From NCBI GenBank assembly GCA_014529385.2, contig CM043944.1, positions 77,397,884-77,461,883 of the forward strand: a stretch of DNA of 64,000 nucleotides, read 5' to 3'. Position 1 is the first letter of the stretch. Each line of letters opens with the position of its first letter. A program made the translations under genes and the position numbers. Source of the DNA: Adiantum capillus-veneris. Lineage: Eukaryota > Streptophyta > Polypodiopsida > Polypodiales > Pteridaceae. Below, piece by piece: positions 21,058 through 30,499 of this stretch. Under the pieces are notes generated by a model that worked only from the letters and a program-made list of their open reading frames with translations, was not told where the DNA came from and ran no database searches.

Positions 21058-23601
21058 AACTATAATAGAGGAGGTAGGAGGAACCAACTGTCACCCCCTA
21101 GAGAGAGAACACCCCCACCCCGAGCACCAGCCCCACCAACACAAATTCTACGTCCACCCCAGGCACCACCACAAGCACCCATTCCACCTCTTCCACCGAC
21201 ACCACCACCTGATCGCCCTGTAAAGATCATAAGGCTAGAAGAGAAAGGAAAGGCCGTAGTAGTGGATCCACCTAGAGTAAAGGAGAGGGATAAGGGTAAG
21301 GAGAAGGTAACCTTTGTAGAACCATTTGAAGCCATGACTGTAAAGAGAGCTAGGAGGGAGAAAGCTACACAATCTCATGATGAGAGGAGCATGAAAGGAG
21401 AGACTAGCAAGAGGCCATCAAGGCCACAACGGAAATTAGGCATCACCGACTTACAGTTAGGGGAAAGTTCTAGGCCCTATGATCTAACATTGGATATGGT
21501 GGAGCAAGGACCAAATATTACATGGCCACAGCTGCTACATCTCGCACCAAAGGTAAGGCGGCAATGGTCCAAACTGGTAAGTACAAGGCGCTCCAAAGCA
21601 AAGGTAGCCGGAGCAATTTCGGGTTGCAACATGGATGACATCCTTCCAATTGTCGACGTCAACATAAAAGGTAAGAGGGTTGGAAACACCTACATTGATG
21701 GAGGTGCACAAATTTGTGTGATGAGTGAAGCTATGATGCTTCGGCTAGGGCTGAAGGTTGATAGGCCTTCTCCATGCAAGGAAAAGATGGCAAACAACAC
21801 AAAAGTAAAATGTGCAGGTGTGGTAAGTGCTGTGAAGATAAAAACTTTCAACACTGAGGTAGAAGTAGATGTTTTTGTAATTCCTACTAAGGGGGAGGGC
21901 TATCCATTAATCTTGGGAAGGCCATGGTTGATGGCCATGAAGGCAAAACAGGATTGGGGCACTGGCCTTCTACGCATGACTGTTAAGAAAGGGGAGACAA
22001 TCTACTACGACATGAAGACTGGTAAGCAGAAGCAAATGGACCTAGAGACATCAGCAGATGAAACCACTAGTGAGTCTTCCACTTCTGAGGAGGAGATCAC
22101 ATCCACCGACGAAAGTGACAATTCCATCGATGTGATGGGTATCATCATGAAGGATCCACAAAGGGTAAGCACAACTAGCGGCCCGTCATCAGAAGGGCAA
22201 AACAACGAAGAGGAAAGTAAATCACCTGGCCTAGGAGAAAGGAGGTTGAAGGGCATGTTATCTATGGAATTAACAATTGAGGAAAAAGATAAATTTTTGG
22301 AAATGTTGATGGGATTTCCTAAACTTTTCATTGACAACTATGAAAGAATCACAGGTATTACAGTAGTGGAACATCATATTAAGCTGAAGGAAGGGGTAAA
22401 ACCAGTTGTGCAAAAGCTACGACAGCTGGGGGTCATACAAGGAAAGGCACTCCTGGCCGAGGTAAGGAAGCTACTTGAAGCAGGGTTCATCTATCCTGTA
22501 GAAAACTCAGAGTGGGTGTCACCCGTAGTAGTGACACCTAAGAAGAATGGTAAGTGGAGGGTTTGCATTGACTACAAACCACTTAATGCAGCTACAAAGA
22601 GAGACCACTTTCCTCTCCCTTTCTTAGATGAAATTCTGAATGAAGTGGCGGGTTTTGAATGCTACACCGTGTGTGATGGTTATTCCGGGTATTTTCAAAT
22701 ACGCATAGCCTTGGAAGATCAGCTAAAAACCACTTTCATTACGCCATGGGGTTGTTTTGCATACAAAGTTATGCCATTTGGTCTCACAAATGCACCTACC
22801 ACATTCCAAAGATATGTCACATATGTCTTTCAACTATTCTTTGGAACATCCAGAGTGTTTATTGATGATTTTTGTATATATAGCCCTCGCATTTCACACT
22901 TAGAAAAGGTAACTGAGGGTTTGGCAAGGTTGCAAAGCCTAGGTGGTCAATTAAATGTGGACAAGTGCCACATTGGGGAAAGTAGAGTCATTCTGTTAGG
23001 CCATGAAATTTTAGCAAAGGGTATCAACACCGATCCAAGTAAGGTGTCTGCACTCATAGCCCTACCTTCACCAAAAACCGCACGTCAACTGGTCTCTTTT
23101 TTACAAAAGGTGAGGTACTTGAGTAGATTCATACATCTACTATCCCAACTTGTTCTACCACTGCAACAACTCACTCAAAGATCAACTTTCACCTGGGACG
23201 AGGAGAGCGAATATCATTACAACAAGGTAAAGGAGGTCTTAGCCACCCTACCAACTATCTCACCACCTAAGTGGGATGAAAAATTCTATGTCACCTCAAG
23301 TGTGGGTGATGACTCATTGGGGGTTGTGCTACTCCAGAAGGATACAACATCTTTCATGAGGCCAATTTACTTCTTCAGTCGAATGATGACAGCAGCAGAG
23401 AAAGGTTTCACCCATGTGGAACACCTAGTCCTACCCCTTAGATGTGCAACTACAAAGTTCATGTCATATTTGCTGCCTAGGCAATTTGTCATTTTAACCA
23501 TGGATGAGATGTTTCCCTATGTTGTACAACACGTGGATGTTTCTGCTAGGATTACTAAATGGCTAGTTCGTCTGCAAGAATTTGACTACACGTACAGGTA
23601 G
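21058..23601 (+). CDS. Tat-like pol: protease, RT, first RNase H
   Basis: The frame is unbroken from 21058 to the TAG at 23599, in the same frame as gag, so gag-pol was one polyprotein. The listed methionine start (21262) is only a formal start. A Pro-rich stretch is followed by the protease with TYIDGGAQICVM (about 21690; D-G-G active site). RT shows GKWRVCIDYKPLN (about 22550), CDGYSGYFQIRI (about 22670), [16 protein letters not shown] (about 22764) and the catalytic FIDDFCIYS (about 22858-22884). The first RNase H (about 23270-23600) looks degenerate: the opening Asp strand reads FYVTSSVGDDSLG and the later TD motif reads TMDEMF. This is typical of Tat elements that gained a second RNase H. 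It is the longest intact retroelement frame in the window (779 codons from 21262). Confidence 0.92.
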   Translation, partial: NYNRGGRRNQLSPPRERTPPPRAPAPPTQILRPPQAPPQAPIPPLPPTPPPDRPVKIIRLEEKGKAVVVDPPRVKERDKGKEKVTFVEPFEAMTVKRARREKATQSHDERSMKGETSKRPSRPQRKLGITDLQLGESSRPYDLTLDMVEQGPNITWPQLLHLAPKVRRQWSKLVSTRRSKAKVAGAISGCNMDDILPIVDVNIKGKRVGNTYIDGGAQICVMSEAMMLRLGLKVDRPSPCKEKMANNTKVKCAGVVSAVKIKTFNTEVEVDVFVIPTKGEGYPLILGRPWLMAMKAKQDWGTGLLRMTVKKGETIYYDMKTGKQKQMDLETSADETTSESSTSEEEITSTDESDNSIDVMGIIMKDPQRVSTTSGPSSEGQNNEEESKSPGLGERRLKGMLSMELTIEEKDKFLEMLMGFPKLFIDNYERITGITVVEHHIKLKEGVKPVVQKLRQLGVIQGKALLAEVRKLLEAGFIYPVENSEWVSPVVVTPKKNGKWRVCIDYKPLNAATKRDHFPLPFLDEILNEVAGFECYTVCDGYSGYFQIRIALEDQLKTTFITPWGCFAYKVMPFGLTNAPTTFQRYVTYVFQLFFGTSRVFIDDFCIYSPRISHLEKVTEGLARLQSLGGQLNVDKCHIGESRVILLGHEILAKGINTDPSKVSALIALPSPKTARQLVSFLQKVRYLSRFIHLLSQLVLPLQQLTQRSTFTWDEESEYHYNKVKEVLATLPTISPPKWDEKFYVTSSVGDDSLGVVLLQKDTTSFMRPIYFFSRMMTAAEKGFTHVEHLVLPLRCATTKFMSYLLPRQFVILTMDEMFPYVVQHVDVSARITKWLVRLQEFDYTYR

Positions 23602-23621
23602 AAAGCACGACAAGGGCAAGC

Positions 23622-24089
23622 TTGGGGAGACTCATGACCTACCAAAACTTTGAGAAGAAGGTGAAGCAATCTAAAGGGGAGGGAATTCAATCACTTCCAG
23701 AGCCACCGATGGTAGAAAGAGCACACTCTCTCTACTTTGATGGAGCCTACAAGCAAGCATCTGACAAAGCAGCTGCATGCATAGTGGTCTTTGATGACAA
23801 AAGTATCAATGTATTTTCGCTTGGCCATTTGTTAGAATCACATTCTAACAATGAAGCTGAGTATGCAGCACTAACCAAGGGTTTACAATGGTCCGTCTCG
23901 CAAGGGGTAAAGCGCCTTAACGTATTTGGGGATGCTCTACTTTTGATAAGGCAAGTAAATGGAGTATGGACGTGCAAGAATCCTAGCTTGAGGACTCACT
24001 TAAGTTGTGTAAAAACCTTGTTGGGTAAGTTTGAAGCAGTTCATCACACCACATCCCAAGGGCTCAAAACCATGAAGCTGATGCCCTAG
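23622..24089 (+). CDS. Tat-like second (archaeal-type) RNase H
   Basis: 155 codons. RNase H fold residues are all visible: LYFDGAYKQASDKAA (first Asp, about residue 39), NNEAEYAALTKGL (Glu), and VFGDALLLIRQVNG (Asp). It lies between the degenerate first RNase H and integrase, as in Tat elements, and one frameshift (near 23601-23622) separates it from RT. It would degrade RNA in the RNA-DNA hybrid during reverse transcription. After 24060 the frame shifts again (HEADALASERVQEVVV continues in another frame). Confidence 0.88.
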   Translation: MGRLMTYQNFEKKVKQSKGEGIQSLPEPPMVERAHSLYFDGAYKQASDKAAACIVVFDDKSINVFSLGHLLESHSNNEAEYAALTKGLQWSVSQGVKRLNVFGDALLLIRQVNGVWTCKNPSLRTHLSCVKTLLGKFEAVHHTTSQGLKTMKLMP

Positions 24090-25500
24090 CAAGCGAAAGA
24101 GTACAGGAAGTGGTGGTTGAGGTTATAAAGCTAAAGCTCCCTCTATTCCAAGGTAGTGACGCTTTACCTAGCATCATGCATTTTTTGGAAACAAGGGAAT
24201 GTCCACTGGATCTAACAAAAGGACATAAGCAATGGCTTACCCGGAAGGCCACAAGGTTTCGGCTTATCAATGACGGTTTGTATTGTAAGGGTAAGGACCA
24301 AATACTCAGGAAGGTCTCTCTCTCTAATGAAATTACGGGGGTAATTGCCAGTTGTCATGATGGTGTTTGTGGTGGTCACTTTGCCCTAGATATAGCAAGT
24401 AGGAAAATCTTGTAGGCTGGTTTTGTAGGCCTAGCCTCCACTGTGATGTACACCACTGGTGTAAGACATGTAAGTTATGTCAAAAGGCCGTCACTAGGTC
24501 ACTCATGCCTGAACCACATACACCTATCCTTTCATATGGACCATTTGAAAAATGGGGTATAGATGCCATAGGACCATTGCCTAGGGCTAACTCAGGGAAG
24601 TTCTACATCATCATGGGAGTCGACTATATGACTAGATGGGTGGAAGCTACAGCCACAACTAGGATCACAGATGTAGAGGTAGCTAAGTTTGTCTATGAGC
24701 ACATATGCTACAGGTTTGGCACACCATTAGAAATCATCTTTGATAGAGGACCAGGTTTCAGAGTAGACTTTGTAGGAGAGTTAATGCAAAAACTTGGCAT
24801 TACAAGGAGGCACTCCTCGCCATATTACCCTTAATGTAATGGCTTAGTTGAAAAAGTGAATGGAATGGTTTGTAAAATTATCACCAAACATGTTAACAAT
24901 CATCCTGGAGATTGGGATAAGTATCTACTCCCAGCTTTGTGGGCCTACAGAACCTCATTCCGTACATCTTTTGGGTTCACACCATATCATTTGGTATTTG
25001 GCAAGGAGACAATCTTGCCTATTGAGGTGCAACTACAAAGTCTCAGAGTGATGGCAAGACAGCTTCAACGGCCCAACATGCATTTGAGAGATCACATCCT
25101 CGACTTGGAAAGACTACAGCTGGACAGAGAAGAAGCAATCAATTATTATGCGACACAGGCAGAGCACAGACGATTTAGTTTCAACCAGCATTTTCGGTGC
25201 AAAGATTTAAAGATAGGAATGTTAGTGCTCCGCTATGACAATCGCTTTGACACACGCAAATATAAGAAGCTCCTACTCCGATGGGAGGTCCCTTTCATCA
25301 TCAGGAAAAAGTATGCCAATGGGAGCTACCAGCTTATGGAAGCCGATGGCAAGCTTCATAAGACCATAGTAAATGGTTGGCGGCTCAAACCTTATTTTCT
25401 TCGATTTGATCAGATTCCACCTATCGACATTCCTGATGAGGATACAACATCAACCTCCACCTCCGACGACAATGATCAAACAGATGAGTTAGAGGCATGA
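24090..25500 (+). pseudogene. Tat-like integrase
   Basis: Zinc-binding region HDGVCGGHFA (about 24357) and, after a frameshift, HHWCKTCKLCQK (about 24450-24485). The core has D in WGIDAIGPLP (about 24555), D in IIFDRGPGF (about 24735) and E in NGLVEKVNG (about 24838). One TAA at 24832 sits between YYP and CNGLVE, where other gypsy elements have a sense codon. The C-terminal part shows LVLRYDNR and WEVPFIIRKKYANGSYQL (barrel-like DNA-binding region) and an acidic tail ending at 25500. It inserts the cDNA. Confidence 0.9.
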
Positions 25501-25512
25501 ATGGCCCTAACC

Positions 25513-25525
25513 TTAGAGGGAGGGC
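25513..25525 (+). other. Polypurine tract of the Tat-like element
   Basis: TTAGAGGGAGGGC directly before the 3' LTR. Confidence 0.7.
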
Positions 25526-25920
25526 TAATGAGGTTAACCGCACCGGCCTCTAGCCCGGCCTGAGAGTTTAAAGTTCTTGGTTTTCGAAGCCGAGATCGTA
25601 TGAATCAATCCATTCGGGGAGCCGGAGGTGAAGAAAACCACAAAAAAAGCATTTTTTTCTTATCATCACTGCCGCCACTAACCCCACACTCCCTCTCACT
25701 TTTTTCCTTCTCGCTCTTTCGCAAAAACCCCGCAGGGCGCATAAAAGAACTACCGTCTTTCCAGGGCGGGCCGTCGTTTTGTTTTTTAAGTCTCTCTCTC
25801 TTTCATTATTTTCCACAACCATCCCTCTCTCTCTTACCTCGCTCCCTCGACCTCACTCTCTCCTCCCTCTCTTCCCTCTTGTTTTCTCTCCCACCGGTGG
25901 GCCACCGCGCTCCTAAGAAC

Positions 25921-25968
<48 letters not shown>

Positions 25969-26276
25969 CCCTCTTTCTCTCTCTTTCCCTTACTATCTCT
26001 CTCTCTTACTATCTCTTCTTGTGGATACCACCGCCAGGGTTGCATAATTTCTCTCTCACACACTCTCTCTCTAATAATTCCCTACCTTACCCCACCCCGT
26101 TGACCCTTAAACCGCCCCCCCCCCCCCTCCTCGCTCGCTGATGGCCAGAAGTAGCCCGGGCCCCCCTCTCTCTCTCTTTCTCTCTCCCTCTCCTGGTTCA
26201 GGCCTGAAGGCAGCCACATATAAAGTCTTTCTCTCGCTCTCTCTCTCTCTCTCTCTCTTATTCTTATCCACACACC

Positions 26277-26353
<77 letters not shown>

Positions 26354-27279
26354 ACCCTCGCCATCTCACTATCGGCGGCTTGCTCCCATCTCTCTCTATA
26401 TATTGTATATACACATAATTTATAAAATTACCCCCCCTCTCTCTCGTTCCCACACATCGCACCCTCTATACGTGCACATACACACACATATACATACACA
26501 TACACACACATATACATGCACATACGCACACATATACATACACATATGCACGCACACACAACACATAAACACAATCACGCAGTCACCTATATACACACAC
26601 GTCTACACAAACTCACCCATAGGCACACCGAACACGCACGCATATACGCACACACGAAATAATAATAAAAAAATTTAAGGACTTAACACCAACAACAAAA
26701 AAGAAGACGGCCAGCTCGCGCTCTGCCAACACCAAAACAAGAAGTGGCACCGAAGGCACGCCTCGGCCAGCACCGAGAGGAAGCAACACGTAGCATTTCG
26801 GATTCCCGCAACAACTACCAATTCTGGCAGCCTTAAACCTCACACCGACCACCCGAACCATCAACAAAACCCTTGTAAATTCCCCGAACTCCACTCTTTC
26901 CTAATAACCTAGCCAGTGGCTAGTGGATTGTAAAAAAAAAACTCTCCCCACCCCACTCTTTCCTCTCTCTCTATCTCTACCTTCTCTCTCTCTCTATCTC
27001 TCTTACTAGAGAGGCATCTAGACCTTCTACAGCGACCAGTGGATATTTGCAAGGACCATTGGGTAAGGACCACCTCTCAAGCCTATATAAAGAGGCCTTT
27101 GCTAAGCACAAAGATGCACATGTGAAGGAGAAACACATTACCTCCATGCACTCTACATTTCAAGCACCATTAAGCACATAATGCACCCCCCAAGCTAGAG
27201 AGCTCATGGCATCATGTTTGGTTGCAAGCTATGTGTGGTGTAGAGGCCACCCCATATGGCATGTCATTTTCGGTAATCA
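25526..27279 (+). repeat. 3' LTR of the Tat-like element (about 1750 bp)
   Basis: Matches 16530-19385 from AGGTTAACCGCACC to CGGTAATCA but lacks two internal segments. The junctions are at CTCTCTCTATATATTG (about 26391-26404), and at GCAAGCT joined to ATGTGTGG (about 27230). TATA box at 27083-27092. GCGT follows at 27280. Confidence 0.92.
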
Positions 27280-27283
27280 GCGT

Positions 27284-29408
27284 GTTTTTGGTTTTTTGGC
27301 ATATGCTTTGGTGCCACAAACGTAGTGCAGGAAATTGGATGATAAGGCTGTCAAATGTATTTTTGTTTGTTACAGTGCTGAAAACAAAGGTTACATCTTG
27401 TATCATCCACAAAATAAGCATATCTTGATCTCACAGGATGTTGTGTTTGTGGAAGATTCTTTTTAGCCCTTGTTGTCATGTACTAGAGATAGTAATCTGC
27501 TCACAGCACATTTATGACACTTTGTTGCCTCTTTTCAGTGGTGGAAGTTTGAGTGTAATTCCCAATGAGGAAAATGTACAGCCTATAGGGGTTTCTGAAA
27601 ATGTTACAGATCAGCCTATCACTCAAGCAAATGTACATGATTTACTTGATGAGGAAAGGCCTGAGAATGAGCATGCTAGAGGTATGCCTAAATGGTTGGT
27701 GCATACTTTGTGTGATAGTAAATTGGATGCACCTTTGTCTAGTCGTACTTGTTTAGGTTCTTGCCATGCATCTTATGCATCAACTTGTTATGCTTTGGCT
27801 GTGTCTAGCTTACATGATGTTGAGGAACCTTTGTCTTTTGAGGAAGCACAAAATTCAAAAAATAGGATGGCTGCCATGCAATCAGAATATGATGCACTTA
27901 TAGGAAATGACACATGGAATTTATGTGATTTGCCTCCTGGCAAAAATTCCACTGGTACAAAGTGGGTTTACAAGTTGAGACGCAAGCCGGATGGTGAGAT
28001 TGATTGCTATATAAGGCTCGATTTGTTGCAAAAGGTTATGCACAACAAAAAGGCATAGATTATGAAGAGACTTTTGCTCCCATTTTCTTATGACTACTGT
28101 GCATTTTCTATGTGCATTGGCAGCTCATTTTGGTTGGGATGTACGTTAATCAGACATTGTTACTGCTTCCTTGGATGGTGACATATTTGAGGAAGTTAAT
28201 GTAATGCAGCCTCGCGGTTTTGTCAAGAAAGGACAAGACGACAAAGTGTGCAAGTGTAAGAAAGCTTTGTATGGGTTGAAGCAATCTCCTCATGCTTGGT
28301 ATGAGAAGGATGACACTCATTTGGTCAAATAAGGCTTTCATAATAGTCCAACAAAAAGCATGTATGTGAAGCGTGAGGATGATGTACTTCTCATTGTGGT
28401 TCTCTATGTAGATGATTTGTTGATCACAGGTGGACCAAATGAGAGACATATTGCTGAATTTAAGGTTGATTTGAATGCTACTTTCAAGATGAAAGATTTG
28501 GGGTTGTTGCATCATTACTTGGGTATACAATTTAAGTAGTGTGATGGTGGTATTAACTTGTGTCAAAAACGTTACATAGAGACATTGCTATGTAAGTTTG
28601 GACTTAAGGATTGCAAACCTATTGCCACTTCCATGGAAACAAGTTTGAATTCTTCATGGTGCTGGTGATCCTACCAATGTCACTCTTTACCAAACTGCTG
28701 TTGGCTACCTCATTTATGTATGCAACACGAGGCCGCATATTCAGTCAACATATTCATGCATAGTCCAGTGTCTAAGCATTGGTAGGTTGTCAAGAGGATT
28801 TTTTGCTACTTGAGTGGCACTTTACATCTTGGCTTGTTTTATCCCAAGGGGGCATCATTGCTGCTAGATTTACATGCTTTTTTGGACTCAAATTGGGATG
28901 GTTGTTTTAACAGACGAGTGTCCACAAGTGGTTTTTGTTTCATGCTTCACAACTCATGCATATCATGGTTGAGCAAGAAGCCACTTCCAGTTGTGAGACT
29001 GAGTACATGGTAGTCTTCATAGCTACGATCAAATGTGTATGGCTCAGATGCCTTATGGTTGATTTGGGTGTTGGACAGGACACTGCCAACACTATCTACA
29101 CTGACAGTGAGAGCGCATTGGCAGCTACGAGGAACCCAGTTTTTCTTGCTCGTTCAAAGCACATTGAGGTGCATTACCACTATGTCGAGGAGATGCTCTT
29201 AGCAGGAGATATTAGCTTGGCTTATGTGCCAACAGAGGACAACCCTGCTGATCTTTTCACAAAGGTATTGTCTCATGAGAAGTTCAAAGCTTTCCGCAAA
29301 GCTTTGGGCTTACTCCCCTTTGCGGACTGATCATGTCCTCATAGGAATGTCACTTTTGTCTACTCTAGGTGCCAGCTCTCATTCACCGCATCACTTCTAG
29401 GGGGGATT
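27284..29408 (+). pseudogene. Copia copy 1: integrase end, RT, RNase H (broken)
   Basis: Resumes after the Tat-like element at the integrase C-terminal segment (FLAYALVPQT, about 27296; ILISQDVVFVEDSF, about 27426). RT begins around 27950 (TKWVYKLRRKPDGEID). A frameshift and a stop precede the catalytic strand VVLYVDDLLITGG (about 28395-28432), which is intact, and YLGIQF (about 28517). RNase H has SGFCFMLHN (about 28932), ETEYMVVFIATIKCVW (about 28998), YTDSESALA (about 29098) and EDNPADLFTK (about 29235). About 70 bases with a G-rich tract (AGGGGGGATT) follow before the LTR. Confidence 0.9.
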
Positions 29409-29540
29409 TGTTACCATATACATGTGGTAGTGATGTGTGTGAACACACTCAGAACTACCGGGGAATTTTTTTCCATACACTAGGAGGTTTTTTCTCCTCG
29501 TGCATTGTGTATACGCCCATCACTCTAGGGCTAACTTATC
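29409..29540 (+). repeat. 3' LTR of copia copy 1, truncated
   Basis: Matches the first 132 bp of the 228-bp LTR (TGTTACCATATACATGTGG to GGCTAACTTATC) and then stops. The sequence after 29540 is unrelated, so the outer end and any target duplication are lost. Confidence 0.9.
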
Positions 29541-30499
29541 ATTATAGATCCACCCTGATTGAGGATGTTGGAGCTATGAAGCCAATTGACAAGTTTGGCT
29601 TTGGCAAGCACCCTGCCCATGAATCTGAAGACCAACGTAGAGTTAGAAAGCTCGATGAGTTGTCTCTTGTCAGAGTAGGAGGGACTACAATGGTGAGTGC
29701 ATCCTTTACTTCCACTCTTTGTGGGAGCATTCTTTTAAGAGCTTGATAGGCCCTATCTCCCTTGGAAACATCTAGAGGCCCGAGGGTGCCTCTGCTTTCC
29801 TCCAAAGTTTTCTTTATTCAAGGACACCACACTAAGAATCTTGGCCAATTCTTTCTTGATATGTGCCTTGCATACTTTCAACTCCTCCTTGTTTTGCCCA
29901 AAAATGCCACCCTGGTCACCTCTGTTGTGCTGAGCTATTACTACTTTTGGGCCTTTAGTTGCCATGCTAGGTGATGGGTCCTTTGCCTCCCCTTGGGCCC
30001 CCACCACCACCTCTGTGTATGTCAACTTGTGCATGTTTTCCATGGCCATACCTCAAGAGAAGGTGTTGGTGTGATCTGGCCCTAATCCAAAGCATCAAAA
30101 GGATTTTAAAGCCCTTTGATAGGTCATGGCTCATGGCCCTTAGGAGTGGATGTATCGCAATCCATGACCAAGGCCTCACCTTAGACGGCAACCACCGGTA
30201 GCACAAGCACACCCGCACCAAGTAAAGGAAAACTCTCACAGTATTTACCTTGTACCCTACATATTTTGGTGATGGGTCGTGATCCATGGAGATGGATTGT
30301 GATCTATGAGCATACTCTCAATCAACAGTGCAACTCTATAGGGAACACCACTAGCTCAAACAATAAGAAGAAAAGGACCGAGGAGATAATGCTAAAAGGG
30401 AAGGTATTTCAGCACCTGGGGCCCCCTCTGGGGAAGGGACGTAACCCACATGAAAAGATTCCTATGGTCTTGGATAAGGTAAGGAGCAAGATGCGAAGG
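29541..30499. other. Unassigned sequence, possible LINE ORF1 remnant on minus strand
   Basis: No recognised domain. Minus-strand open stretches at 29542-29805 and 29753-30049 are polar and hydrophilic, with LTYTEVVVGAQGEAK and GIFGQNKEELK, and could be remains of a LINE ORF1 or of a host gene. The plus strand is broken by stops. I cannot assign a function. Confidence 0.3.

Noticed and set aside
22005-22337. Minus-strand frame within the Tat-like pol
   Set aside because: Antisense to an intact RT polyprotein; no recognised domain.
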